Assembly: GCA_022839625.1 (NCBI GenBank)
Contig: JALHJL010000026.1
Span: 1-47,509 of the forward strand
DNA from: Phycisphaerales bacterium
GTDB taxonomy: Bacteria; Planctomycetota; Phycisphaerae; UBA1845; Fen-1342
Length of the DNA: 47,509 bases
Direction: 5' to 3'
In this document: in pieces, positions 1 to 8,500 of the stretch
How the letters are laid out: each line of letters opens with the position of its first letter
Numbering within the stretch: position 1 is the stretch's first letter
Position numbers and translations under genes: made by a program
The notes under the pieces: generated by a model
What the model was told of the DNA's origin: nothing
The model's input: only the letters and a program-made list of their open reading frames with translations
Database searches by the model: none

Positions 1-440
1 ATAGCGGTTTTCCACTCCCAAGCGACCGTGAATCCGCGGGCGCGCGTGGCGAACAGCTCGTCCAGCTCGCGGTCGGTCCGCTCGTGCCGTTGGGGGACTC
101 GCACCAAAGGCTCGGGAACCGGGCGCGCCTGGGCGCGCCACGCTTCCAGGTCGGTCAAGCGTTGCGAGCGCAGCGGTTCGGGAAGCTCGGCGATGATGTT
201 CTCGACGGCGACGTTGTACACGGCCGCGAGGGATAGAAGCTTAGGCAGCGCGACGCGGATGCAAGTGCCTCTCTCCAACAAGTTGATGTAGGCGCCGGTG
301 ATACGGCCGGCGGAGTCCGCCGTGATGGATGCGACGTGTTGAGCCACCTCGCGCAGGCTTAAAGAGCGCGCGTCCCGGAGCCTTCGCAGGTAGGCCCCGA
401 ATCGAATTTGTCCCTGGGCTGCCGTGGGTGACCGAGCCAT
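1..440 (-). CDS. XRE-family (Cro/CI-type) repressor, partial
   Basis: The minus strand reads open from an ATG at 440 down to base 1 without a stop, so the C-terminus is missing. Residues about 10-70 form a helix-turn-helix domain of the Cro/CI type: an arginine-rich first helix (YLRRLRDARSLSLREVAQHV), then GAYINLLERG, where the recognition helix normally lies. After residue 90 the sequence is hydrophilic and rich in Arg/Glu. It is divergent from the small HTH gene and the transposase. That is the position of the Mu c repressor, so I infer that it silences the early transposition operon through the 441-565 region. No good Shine-Dalgarno precedes the ATG. Confidence 0.75.
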   Translation of the reverse strand, partial: MARSPTAAQGQIRFGAYLRRLRDARSLSLREVAQHVASITADSAGRITGAYINLLERGTCIRVALPKLLSLAAVYNVAVENIIAELPEPLRSQRLTDLEAWRAQARPVPEPLVRVPQRHERTDRELDELFATRARGFTVAWEWKTA

Positions 441-565
441 GCGAGGCGCAAGTCTATAGGGGTCGGTGGTTTACCGCAAGCTGGCGCCGGGCTGACCGGG
501 GGTAACAACTATTGCGCAGCTATGCGCCAAGTACTTGCCAGCGCGCGGGCGGCCCGATAGTACGG
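441..565. promoter_or_regulatory. Divergent control region between repressor and early operon
   Basis: This gap separates the leftward repressor from the rightward HTH gene and must hold both promoters and the operators. A weak sigma70-like pair for the repressor is visible on the minus strand: TATAGA at 453-458 and TTGCGG at 474-479, spacer 15. Two related sequences in inverted orientation, GGTGGTTTACC near 465-475 and GGGGGTAACAAC near 499-510, could be operator halves. A TGCGCA-GCTA-TGCGCC motif follows near 513-528. All of these are weak assignments by eye. Confidence 0.35.
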
Positions 566-865
566 ATGATGAAGCAAAGCGTAACCCTACTGCTGTCCGT
601 GCGGGCGCTGGCGCGAGGCTGCCAGCGCCTGGTCGTGACGCGCGGCCAGCTTGCCGAGCGCGCGGGTCTCAGTCGAGCCACGGTATCGCGCGCTTTTGCG
701 GGGCGGCCAGTGGGCGTGCGCGCGGCGCGGCGCATCGCGGGCGCGCTTGGCGTCCCGGTCACTGCCATAGTGGGCGGGCAGAACCTGTTGGGCATGGCGA
801 TGAGGCGCAAAGGTGAACCCAAAATCCTTGGCGGGCCGGAGAGAAGATGCAAAACGCGCGCGTAA
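566..865 (+). CDS. Small HTH DNA-binding protein (Ner/Cro-like)
   Basis: A 99-residue basic protein. Residues about 25-70 make an HTH of the XRE/LacI kind, with LAERAGLSRATVSRAFAG as turn and recognition helix, followed by RRIAGALGVPVTAIV. The reading frame is open upstream to 512, but the double ATG at 566/569 gives a compact protein starting with a typical helix. Its place between the repressor and the transposase is that of ner in phage Mu, a negative regulator of the early promoter. Its 3' end overlaps the GTG start of the transposase by 53 bases, which suggests translational coupling or a later transposase start. Confidence 0.6.
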   Translation: MMKQSVTLLLSVRALARGCQRLVVTRGQLAERAGLSRATVSRAFAGRPVGVRAARRIAGALGVPVTAIVGGQNLLGMAMRRKGEPKILGGPERRCKTRA

Positions 866-3128
866 GGATAGTTCGGGACGTACCGGTGGCGTCGGGGACC
901 GAGCCGGCGGCCGGCGCGCAGCGACCGCAGCTCATTCCCAACGCGACGGCTGGGTCCAGCTCAGCGAGCTGGTGCCATCCTGGCCGGGCGGCGTGACGGG
1001 GAGAGCCCGCGAGCGCGCGGCGCAGCGGCATTGTGCCGCGCTGGCGGCGAACGACGCGCACACGGCGGAGCGGCGCGGGGGCGAGTGGTGGGTGTCGCCG
1101 CTGGCGCGCATGCCTGAGGGCGAGACGGTGGCCGAGTTTTTGGCCGCCGTGACCGGCCGCGCGCCGGCGCGCTTGTGCGGGCTCCCCGTCGGGCCGAACC
1201 TGCACACACTATGGGCCGAATGGGGTGACGCCAAGCGGGGGCGGGTACTCACCCACTTCCAGCTTGTGCGGCGGCGCGAAGAACACGCGGCGGCGCACCG
1301 CGAGCTGCGCGCTGCCGAGCGCGAGGCACGCTTTAATGCGGACGCGCGCGAGTTCGCCGCGAGTGTTGGGCTGGGCGGCGTGCGCGACCTGGCCCGCGCC
1401 GCCGACAACTTCCGCCGCGCGATCCTGTCCGATCGTGACCCGGACCTGCGGGGCCGGCCACGCGGCGGCGGGTTTGCGCCGCCGCCGGAGCTGGCGCGGC
1501 TTGTCGCCGACATCGCCCTAGACCCGAACCGGATCGGCGTCGCCGAAGCGGTGCGGCTCGCGCGCCATGAGGCGAAGCGGCTCGCGCTGCCGAACCCGTC
1601 CGCTGCGACCTGGCGGAGATGGTTCACGACAGCGTACCCGCCCGCTGTGCAAGAGTGGCATCGTGGCGGCCCGAGGCGCGGAGAGGCCGCGTGCATCCCG
1701 AAGGTCCGGCGCGACCTCCCCGCGGCGGAACCCTTTGAGACAGTGGAGCTTGACGGGCAAAAAATCGACATCATGCATCGGGTGGCGGACATCCGCCAGG
1801 GCTGGCGACGGCGGCGGCAAGCAGTGCTCGTTTTCGCCGTAGACTTGCGGACGGCTGCCGTGGCGTGGGACTTGCGCGCCGGGGAGTGCGCAGAAGGCGT
1901 GGCGGCGTGCCTATATCAGCTTCTGACCCGCTACGGCCGCCCGCGCACGTTAAGGACGGATAATGGACGTGCCATCGACAAGGCGGCCGGCGACCGGATC
2001 AAAAAAGTCACTTACGACAACGAAGAAATCGGCGGCATCTGCGCGCAACTCGGCATACGCCGCGAAGGGCCGCCACCGCACCGCCCTTGGAGCAAGGGTT
2101 GTGCGGAGCGCTTTGCGCGCGTGGTAAAAGACGAATTCGGGCGGTGGTTTCCCGCATTCTGGGGGGGGTCGCCCGCCGAGCGGCCCGAAGCGCGCGACCG
2201 TCAGACGCGCGGGGACGTGATGGCGTTGCCCACCATCGACGAGCTGCGCGCGGCGTTCGAGGAGTGGGTCGAGAACACCTACATGCGCAAGCCGCGCGAA
2301 ACGCCGGGCCTTGGCGGCCTGTCGCCGGCGCTGGCGCTCGAGCAGCTCCGCGCCCGGATAGAGCGCGTCCCGGAACAAGCCGCTTTCTACGCCTGTGCGC
2401 TCCGCGAGAAAGAGCCGCGCCGCTACGCGCGCGACGGCGTGCACGTGGACGGCTGGCTTTACCGCGTGCGCGACGTGGCGGAGCATGTCAGGCTGGCCAT
2501 GACGAGCGTGTACGTGAGGCGGCCACCAAACACCGCAGACTTTGTGTTGCTGTGTGACGCGGCGGGGGCGGTGGTCGCGCACGCGCATCGGGTGCAGCTC
2601 GCCAGCGTTAGTGCGTCGCGCGAAGACCTCCGAGAGATCGCGCGCGAACAGGCCCGCGCTCGGCGCGAACTGCGCGGCTATTACTCCGCCGCGCGTTTTT
2701 CGCTGGCGTCGCGCGCCCAGCAACTTGCCGCCCTCCGCGCCGCCGAGGCGCAGGGGCGCGAGGCCGAAGTCCGCGCGCAGCTCCCGGCGGCGGCGAGCCC
2801 GGCAGTGACGCTGGTCGCGATTGACGTGGCGGCGAAGGCGGGCGCGCTACGGCGAACGGGGACTTATGGCGCCGCGCACGCGCTGGCCGATGACGCGCGC
2901 GACCGGCGTATGGTGGATGAGCTGCTGGCCACCCCCACTGAGCGGCAGGAAGTGCCGAGCGGCCCAACCCAAGATGAATTGTTACATACCCTCGGGGCGT
3001 GGCTTAATAACGAGCTGGCTGGCGACGCGGCCGATGAGGACCCGGCCGGCGCGTGCGGCGCGCTGATGGAGTCGCCGCCGGCGGACAGCGAAGAGCCCGC
3101 GGGGCCGGGGGAAAACGAGAATGAGTAG
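813..3128 (+). CDS. Mu-type DDE transposase (MuA-like)
   Basis: A 771-residue protein that would cut element ends and join them to target DNA. Residues about 45-105 resemble the MuA winged-helix DNA-binding domain (WVQLSELVPSWPGG ending in WWVSPLARMP). The catalytic core shows Asp314 (VELDGQ), Asp383 (LRTDNGR) and Glu432 (CAERFARVV). The 69- and 49-residue spacings are close to those of MuA, and an rve-type fold is expected. A beta-rich domain (540-610) and a long Ala/Arg-rich, finally acidic tail follow. The GTG at 813 is the first start in frame; no ATG near the N-terminus competes. The stop overlaps the next gene by 8 bases, as expected for the MuA-MuB pair. Frame and catalytic residues are intact, so it looks functional. 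Confidence 0.9.
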   Translation: MNPKSLAGRREDAKRARKDSSGRTGGVGDRAGGRRAATAAHSQRDGWVQLSELVPSWPGGVTGRARERAAQRHCAALAANDAHTAERRGGEWWVSPLARMPEGETVAEFLAAVTGRAPARLCGLPVGPNLHTLWAEWGDAKRGRVLTHFQLVRRREEHAAAHRELRAAEREARFNADAREFAASVGLGGVRDLARAADNFRRAILSDRDPDLRGRPRGGGFAPPPELARLVADIALDPNRIGVAEAVRLARHEAKRLALPNPSAATWRRWFTTAYPPAVQEWHRGGPRRGEAACIPKVRRDLPAAEPFETVELDGQKIDIMHRVADIRQGWRRRRQAVLVFAVDLRTAAVAWDLRAGECAEGVAACLYQLLTRYGRPRTLRTDNGRAIDKAAGDRIKKVTYDNEEIGGICAQLGIRREGPPPHRPWSKGCAERFARVVKDEFGRWFPAFWGGSPAERPEARDRQTRGDVMALPTIDELRAAFEEWVENTYMRKPRETPGLGGLSPALALEQLRARIERVPEQAAFYACALREKEPRRYARDGVHVDGWLYRVRDVAEHVRLAMTSVYVRRPPNTADFVLLCDAAGAVVAHAHRVQLASVSASREDLREIAREQARARRELRGYYSAARFSLASRAQQLAALRAAEAQGREAEVRAQLPAAASPAVTLVAIDVAAKAGALRRTGTYGAAHALADDARDRRMVDELLATPTERQEVPSGPTQDELLHTLGAWLNNELAGDAADEDPAGACGALMESPPADSEEPAGPGENENE

Positions 3129-4350
3129 GCGTTCTAGACACGCTATTTTTGTGCTTGGGCCGCTTGCGTGCGTGGCGGTCCTGAGCGGCCGGGCCGACGG
3201 AGCGGCAGGCGGCTTCGCGGGGCGCGCGGCGCGCATGGATGCGCGCGGCGCCCGGGAGCGGCCGACGATGACAGCGACAACAAGTTTCGCGGGGGCATGG
3301 GAAGCCGTCGCGCAGGAACGGGAAGTCCGGGCGGCCGTGCGCCTTGTGCCGGCGGGGGAGCCCGGCGGCAATGACGCGGCGGCCGTGGCGCGCATCCAGG
3401 CGCATCTGGCACGCTGGGGCGCGACGCCCGCGGCACTGGCGAAAGCGCTGGACGTGAAAACGTGCGTGGTCACGCTGCTATTGGCCGACGCCGCGAGGAT
3501 CCCCGCTGCGCAGCGGGCGACGCTACTACGCGACGCGGATGAATGGTGCCGGGCCGACGCGCACGAGCGCGAGCTTCGCGCGGCGCGAATCATCCCGACG
3601 GCCGTGACACGCTTGGTAGGGGGGCTAGCACGGGCGGTGCGGGAAACCCGCACCGTCGGCTTGGTGATCGGCGGGGCAGGGCTTGGCAAGAGCCACGCCT
3701 TGGCCGCGGTCGCCGCGGAACTGGCGGGCCAAACGGTTGTCGTTCGCGCAACGCCCGACGCGCGCGGCGCGAAGGGGCTTCTGCGCGCGATCAGGGACGC
3801 GGCGGGGGCCGGCCCGGCCGCGGCCGTCATTCCTTCGGTCAAGGGTGCGCTCCAGGCGCTCCGCGGCTCGGCGGGGCTGGTCGTGATAGACGAAGTTCAG
3901 TTAATCAGCACGCTGGCCCTGGAAGCGGCCCGCGCGATTTTTGATGGGGGTGACGTGGGGCTTTTGCTGGTGGGTACGACCGCGGCGCGTCGCACCCTAA
4001 ACCCGGCGACGGACCCGCTGGTCGGCCCACTGTGCTCGCGGATCGCGCTCCACGTGGACCTTGACCGCGAGCTACTCGGCTCCGGCCGCGACGGCCGGCC
4101 GCGGAAGTGGATCGACGCCGCGACGGTCCGGGCGATCGTTGAGCGCCACGTCGCGCAACCAATCGACGGCGGCGGCCTGGCCCAGCTCGGCGACACCGCG
4201 AACTTCGCGCCAGGCCACTTGCGCGCGGCGGTCAACGCGGTGCGGGTCGGCGCCTACTTGGCGCGCCGGCGCGACGGGAACGCCGACGCGCCGGTGACGG
4301 AACAAGACGTGCGAACCGCGCTACGTATGGGGAGCTTGGAAGGCGTTTAG
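3121..4350 (+). CDS. MuB-like AAA ATPase, transposition target activator
   Basis: A P-loop ATPase with Walker A GGAGLGKS at residues 184-191 and Walker B LVVIDE with Asp257. In Mu, MuB binds DNA as an ATP-dependent filament, captures target DNA and stimulates MuA. The region before the ATPase (about 85-150) is helical and could contain the small HTH domain found at MuB N-termini (TPAALAKALDVKTCVVTLLL). The first ATG overlaps the transposase stop (ATGAGTAG). The first 49 residues, however, look unconserved, and the ATG at 3268, preceded by GGGAG, is an equally good start giving 360 residues. The adjacent transposase supports the assignment strongly. Confidence 0.85.
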   Translation: MSRRSRHAIFVLGPLACVAVLSGRADGAAGGFAGRAARMDARGARERPTMTATTSFAGAWEAVAQEREVRAAVRLVPAGEPGGNDAAAVARIQAHLARWGATPAALAKALDVKTCVVTLLLADAARIPAAQRATLLRDADEWCRADAHERELRAARIIPTAVTRLVGGLARAVRETRTVGLVIGGAGLGKSHALAAVAAELAGQTVVVRATPDARGAKGLLRAIRDAAGAGPAAAVIPSVKGALQALRGSAGLVVIDEVQLISTLALEAARAIFDGGDVGLLLVGTTAARRTLNPATDPLVGPLCSRIALHVDLDRELLGSGRDGRPRKWIDAATVRAIVERHVAQPIDGGGLAQLGDTANFAPGHLRAAVNAVRVGAYLARRRDGNADAPVTEQDVRTALRMGSLEGV

Positions 4351-5616
4351 ATGACCCTTGAAACGGCACACAAAAGGGCTGCGAGGGACTGCTACGGGGC
4401 GTGCCGTGTGTGCGGCGGGCCGGCCGGCTCCCCCTACGGCGTGTGTCGCGGCTCGGCGGAGTGTCGGCGCGTGTACGGGCGCGAAAGTGCCCGGCGCGGG
4501 CGGCGGGCGCGCGAGCGCGTCGCGCAGCTTGAAGCGCGGCTCGCCGGGCTGACAGTGCCGTCTGAAGCGGCCGCGCGCGAAACCATGCTGGCCCTGGCGC
4601 CGGGGCTCGGCGCCCGCGTGCTCGCGTGCAGCGCGGCGCGGCTGATTGCCGTGCTCTCTTGGCTTCGCTACCGGACGGGCGGCGAGCTGCGCATCGCGCG
4701 GTGGGGGCTCATACACGGTGCCGGCCAGGGGGCGGCGCCCCACGCGCGGCCGCGCAGCGCCGACTTTGTCGCTCGCTTTCGCCCCGTGGCGGCGCGCGCC
4801 GGGATCGGGCTTACGTGCTCTTCGCTGTCCCGGTGGGTCGCGCGCTACATGGCGCTCGGTCCGGCCGGCTTGGTGGACGGCCGCGGCCGGCCGCTCGGGC
4901 CGGGGGCGGGCAGCCTGCCGCGGAAGCTGGTGGCGGCGGCGCTCGCCGATATCGCCGCGGGCTGGTCGGTGCGGTCGGTCGCGGCGGCCTTGCACGACAC
5001 ACTCGCCGCGCGTGGCGGGCGCTGCCCGGCCGCGGCGACACTCGCGGGCTGGCTGCGCCGTTATCGTGGCTTGCGCGTGCACGGCAAAAAGCCGAAATCG
5101 CGCGGCTCCGGCCCCAAGGGCAAGCCGCCGCGCACGCCGCCGGGCCGTCGCGCGCGGCCAAGCGCGAAAACGAAACAACAGAACTCTAACGTTGGTTTCC
5201 TTTGTGCCCGCGGGCGAGTCGGCGCCGTTCATGCCCCCCACTTTTCACCACCTACGGCGTCGGCTGCGTTCGACCGGGGCGGCCCGCTCCATGCGGGTCG
5301 CCCCGGCACGGCTTTCTCGTGTGGTTCGGGACGGGTTTGGGCCGGACGTGGTAGAATCGACACGCCGGGGGCCGGCCGCCCCTGCGGCGCGGAAGCCTGT
5401 GGGCGTGCGCCGGCGGCTGGCCGCGGCGCGGCGGGCGGGTCTTGCCCGCAAGTCGCCGCAGCCCGGCCACGACGGCTCGTTGACCGCGGAGCGTATTGCA
5501 CCGGGTCGCCGGCTACGCGGGCCGTCACGTGGCGGAGCCGCGCGGCGTGTGCTGCGCGGTCCGCCGCACTTTCCACTTCCGCTGCGAGACAAGGAGGTCT
5601 GCGCTATGGCATTTGA
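4351..5616 (+). CDS. Zinc-finger and helix-turn-helix DNA-binding protein of the element
   Basis: The ATG follows the MuB-like stop directly. Residues 14-42 contain a likely zinc site (Cys18, Cys21, Cys32, Cys38 in CRVCGGP and VCRGSAECRR), followed by an arginine-rich helix. Residues about 130-175 hold a HTH resembling the N-terminal modules of DDE transposases (SSLSRWVARYMALGPAGLVD), and a second helical module ends in LAGWLRRYRGL near residue 250. There is no catalytic domain. From about residue 275 (base 5175) the translation turns low-complexity and cysteine/arginine-rich, so the true 3' end is uncertain; another frame is also open there (from 5231). A role as accessory end-binding or regulatory protein is inference from position. 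Confidence 0.6.
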   Translation: MTLETAHKRAARDCYGACRVCGGPAGSPYGVCRGSAECRRVYGRESARRGRRARERVAQLEARLAGLTVPSEAAARETMLALAPGLGARVLACSAARLIAVLSWLRYRTGGELRIARWGLIHGAGQGAAPHARPRSADFVARFRPVAARAGIGLTCSSLSRWVARYMALGPAGLVDGRGRPLGPGAGSLPRKLVAAALADIAAGWSVRSVAAALHDTLAARGGRCPAAATLAGWLRRYRGLRVHGKKPKSRGSGPKGKPPRTPPGRRARPSAKTKQQNSNVGFLCARGRVGAVHAPHFSPPTASAAFDRGGPLHAGRPGTAFSCGSGRVWAGRGRIDTPGAGRPCGAEACGRAPAAGRGAAGGSCPQVAAARPRRLVDRGAYCTGSPATRAVTWRSRAACAARSAALSTSAARQGGLRYGI

Positions 5617-6031
5617 GATTGTGGAACCTGGCCTGTTCACGCCGCCGCCGCCGCTCCAGGAGGGACAGGCGAGCTTGAGCAAGAGCGGCAAGCTCACGGT
5701 CCGCGAGCGCGACCTCGCGATGATCGGCGTCACGACGGCAGCGGTCGCCCTGGCGGACCGCGAGCTGTTGCGCCTGGCGCTGCGCGCGCCGCGCGACGGC
5801 GAGAAGGGTAAGACCGTGGCCGTCAGCATCGTCGGCAGCGGCAAGGCCAAGAAAGACACCGGCCGGCGGCAGGTCAACATGATCCGCGCGATTCGCCGGC
5901 TGGACCTGTTGCCGGCGGCGACGTGCGGGCGCTACGAGCTGACAACCAAGGGCAGCGCACCGGGCGAAGCGCTTCTCATCGTCGGTTTGTGTGACGCGCC
6001 CGCGAGCGGCAAGGGCAAGAAAACGACGTGA
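5606..6031 (+). CDS. Conserved-looking phage protein of unknown function
   Basis: A 141-residue basic protein. The start is well supported by AAGGAGG at 5591-5597, eight bases before the ATG. The N-terminus is hydrophobic and proline-rich (FTPPPPLQEGQ), the middle is helical (RERDLAMIGVTTAAVALADRE cut short here), and residues 75-130 look like an alpha/beta domain ending in a lysine-rich tail. I recognise no family. The stop overlaps the next GTG by four bases, so it belongs to the same operon. An early non-structural function is possible. Confidence 0.6.
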   Translation: MAFEIVEPGLFTPPPPLQEGQASLSKSGKLTVRERDLAMIGVTTAAVALADRELLRLALRAPRDGEKGKTVAVSIVGSGKAKKDTGRRQVNMIRAIRRLDLLPAATCGRYELTTKGSAPGEALLIVGLCDAPASGKGKKTT

Positions 6032-6681
6032 ACGTGAAACAGAAATCGCGAGGGCCGGCGGTCACGCACGCACCCGCCGGCCGGGCCGGGAGCGGCGGAC
6101 GTCCGAACGCCCCGGAACTCGGCGCGCGTGCGGGCAAGGGTGCAGGCATGAGCACGGTAGCAGTGGCAAGCAGAGAAGCGAAGGGGAACGGCGCGGCGCG
6201 TGTGGGCCGGCGAGCGGTGCGGACCAGGTCCGGCCGCGGCAAGGTGGCGGCGACGATCATCCGGCCGGGCGCGCGGCCCGCGGCCGAGCCGGCGGACGTA
6301 ACCGACTTGCTCAATGCGCACGGCCGGGCCGCGATTGAGTCGCATCGGCGCGTGGTGAGCGAGTCGTACTACGGCGGGCGCGAAGCCGTGGTGCTGAAAG
6401 TGGCGACGTACCGGAGCGGGCCAGGCCAGTACACGCCGTGCGAAGTCGCGGATGACGTGTTCATGACGGTCGCGGTGTCGGCGCTGCCCAACGCCCTGGA
6501 AACCGCGGTGCGGCGTGTTTTCGAGCTGGCGCGCGAGCTGGACCCGAGCGCCGTGCCGGGCACCGCGCTAACGACTTCGGTGAGCGACGCGGAGTGCCGC
6601 GGGTGCGAGGGCGACACGGGCGACAACGGACCGGAGCGCGACGCGGCGCCGTGCTGCCGGCGGCAGGTCCGCGCAGGGTGA
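6028..6681 (+). CDS. Hypothetical element protein with basic N-terminus
   Basis: A 217-residue frame whose GTG overlaps the preceding stop. The first about 60 residues are Arg/Gly/Ala-rich and probably disordered. An ATG at 6148 would give 177 residues beginning MSTVAVASREAK and may be the true start. The ordered part is residues about 90-175 (DVTDLLNAHGRAAIESH, then YYGGREAVVLKVATYRSG). The C-terminus has several cysteines (CRGC and a late CC pair), which could bind metal. No family is recognised. Confidence 0.5.
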   Translation: MNVKQKSRGPAVTHAPAGRAGSGGRPNAPELGARAGKGAGMSTVAVASREAKGNGAARVGRRAVRTRSGRGKVAATIIRPGARPAAEPADVTDLLNAHGRAAIESHRRVVSESYYGGREAVVLKVATYRSGPGQYTPCEVADDVFMTVAVSALPNALETAVRRVFELARELDPSAVPGTALTTSVSDAECRGCEGDTGDNGPERDAAPCCRRQVRAG

Positions 6682-6794
6682 GTACACGGCGACGCCGGCC
6701 GCCGTCTCGCTGCGGGCGGCGGCCGGCCCGCCGCGAGAAGCAACGGCAAGTAACGAGTGGAACGGACTGGACGGAACTACAAAGGAGAGCATGG

Positions 6795-7760
6795 ATGCTA
6801 CCGGACGTGCGAACGTTGGGATTCCTGGGCAACTACTCCGCGGGCGACTGGGTCGTTGTGCCGCTCGTGTACCCGGACGGCGTGGACCGGCCTACGCTCT
6901 TACCGGATGGAAAGATCGTCGCGTTTCCGCTGCCCTACAATATGGACTACGTTTCGGCCGTGGCGGCGCTGAGCAAGGAAGCCGGCCAGCCGATCGTCGT
7001 GACGACGGCCGCCGAGCACGCCTACCAGGACGGCATGCGCGTCTGGTTCCACAACGTCACCGGCGATGACGGCCTGGTCAATCATCGCCACTTCGCGGTC
7101 ACGCGCATCGACGAAACGCACTTTTCCCTGGACGGCACCGCGGGCGCGGCCGGCGTGGGCGAGGCGCCTTACGCGGGCGAAATCTGGCGGGTGTGCGCGG
7201 ACGTACCGCAAGCCGGGGCGATTACGGGGCCGCTGACGCTCGGCGCGAACCTGGACACCGTGCTTGTGGAGATCCCGGCGGAGCCGGTCGAGATGCTGCC
7301 GGGCACACGGTGGGGCGTCGCGTTCCTGCGGTTCACGGACGGCGAAGAGTGGGTTGACTTCTGCTGCGGCGTTTTCGGAATCGAAGCGGAGCGCGTGCAC
7401 CTGGGCGACGCGGCGATTACGCCCGCGAAGCTCGCGCCGGGGTTGCGCGTCCCGCAAGTGACGGTGACGGCGCTGCGGACGCCGAGTGTGGACACGTACA
7501 TCCTCAGCGCCGAGCGCGACGGCGAGCTGGTCACGAGCGGGATCACCGCGGCCAGCATCTCCGTCTACCGTGCCAACCTGACCGCGATGTTCGCCGACGC
7601 GGAAATGGCCGACGGCGAGAACGGCGCGTGGGGCTACGAGGAAACGAGCGCGGTGACCACGCGGCGGATCGCGCCCCAGACGATCATTTTCGTGCGCTGG
7701 AAGCTGACGCTGGACGGCGTCGAGTACGAAGGCGGGACGCACGCGATTCCGCGCGGGTGA
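6795..7760 (+). CDS. Phage structural protein with FCCH-like repeat domain (tail/baseplate-type)
   Basis: The ATG at 6795 is chosen over upstream frames because AAAGGAG ends six bases before it. The 321-residue protein is beta-rich with Gly/Asp turns. Residues about 70-120 (VTTAAEHAYQDGMRVWFHNV, then FAVTRIDETHFSLDGT) match the pattern of a domain often annotated as ubiquitin-activating enzyme E1 FCCH-like in phage tail and baseplate proteins. The C-terminal half has the form of an immunoglobulin-like or other beta domain. I infer a virion surface or tail component; which part cannot be said. Neighbours downstream are also structural-looking. Confidence 0.55.
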   Translation: MLPDVRTLGFLGNYSAGDWVVVPLVYPDGVDRPTLLPDGKIVAFPLPYNMDYVSAVAALSKEAGQPIVVTTAAEHAYQDGMRVWFHNVTGDDGLVNHRHFAVTRIDETHFSLDGTAGAAGVGEAPYAGEIWRVCADVPQAGAITGPLTLGANLDTVLVEIPAEPVEMLPGTRWGVAFLRFTDGEEWVDFCCGVFGIEAERVHLGDAAITPAKLAPGLRVPQVTVTALRTPSVDTYILSAERDGELVTSGITAASISVYRANLTAMFADAEMADGENGAWGYEETSAVTTRRIAPQTIIFVRWKLTLDGVEYEGGTHAIPRG

Positions 7761-7816
7761 CACGCGACCGGCGGGCGTGCCCTGCGGCGCGGCCCGGCCG
7801 GGATGGAGGTACGGCA

Positions 7817-8008
7817 ATGCTGAACATCGGACGCGGGCCGCGGGTGCAAGCGGCCTTGACGCGCAACGCGGCTGTGGGAGCGGACGGGTGCGACGATGAT
7901 CCAGGCGCGGCACCGGGCCGGCCGGACCACGAGAGTCCGGCCGCGGCGGGCAACGATCCGGCGCCGGCGGGGACCGGGCCGGACCCGGCCGGCGAAGAGA
8001 GAACGTAG
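7817..8008 (+). CDS. Small hydrophilic protein, unknown
   Basis: A 63-residue frame with GGAGG eight bases before the ATG. The protein is polar and rich in Pro, Gly, Asp and Ala (DDDPGAAPGRPDHE near the middle), so it is probably disordered. It sits between two genes that also have clear ribosome-binding sites. No family is recognised. The good translation start is the main argument that it is real. Confidence 0.4.
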   Translation: MLNIGRGPRVQAALTRNAAVGADGCDDDPGAAPGRPDHESPAAAGNDPAPAGTGPDPAGEERT

Positions 8009-8082
8009 GTCACGGGTCGGGCGCCGCCCGCGGGGGCGGCGCTCGGCCGTGCTTGAGACGAACACTTTAGAGGAGTTGCACG

Positions 8083-8427
8083 ATGCGACCATTGAGTCCC
8101 AGGCGGGCGGCACTGATTGCCGCGGCTAAGCTGCACCACGGCGCGTGCGTCCGCCGGCCGGGCGGCGTGCGGGCGACCCTGCGGCAAACGGTTGATTCGC
8201 GCCTTCTGGCCGCCGGCGAGCGCCGGCTCAGCGACGCCGAGGCAGCCGAGCTGAACATCGGCCAGCCGCCGACGCTTACCGAGCTGGCGGCCGAGTGGGG
8301 CGCGAACCGGCCCGACGCGCGCGGCCGGCGCCCACAGGAAGAGTTCGGCGGCGACTTCGAAGCATACAAAAACTGGCGGCTGGCTGCGCACCACGGGCGC
8401 GCGAGCGTTTTCGGCCGGGGTGCGTAG
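8083..8427 (+). CDS. Hypothetical phage-type protein
   Basis: A 114-residue protein preceded by GAGGAG about six bases before the ATG. The N-terminus is basic and helical. The C-terminal half contains TLTELAAEWGANRP and FEAYKNWRLAAHHGR, an amphipathic helical pattern. No signal peptide or membrane segment is seen. Small proteins in this location can be head-tail connectors or chaperones, but nothing in the sequence proves that. Confidence 0.5.
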   Translation: MRPLSPRRAALIAAAKLHHGACVRRPGGVRATLRQTVDSRLLAAGERRLSDAEAAELNIGQPPTLTELAAEWGANRPDARGRRPQEEFGGDFEAYKNWRLAAHHGRASVFGRGA

Positions 8428-8500
8428 GGCGGTTCGCCCCACCCGCCGGCGGCGCGCTGGTGTGTGCCGGGGTGCGGTTGACGGTGCAGGAGCTTGACGG

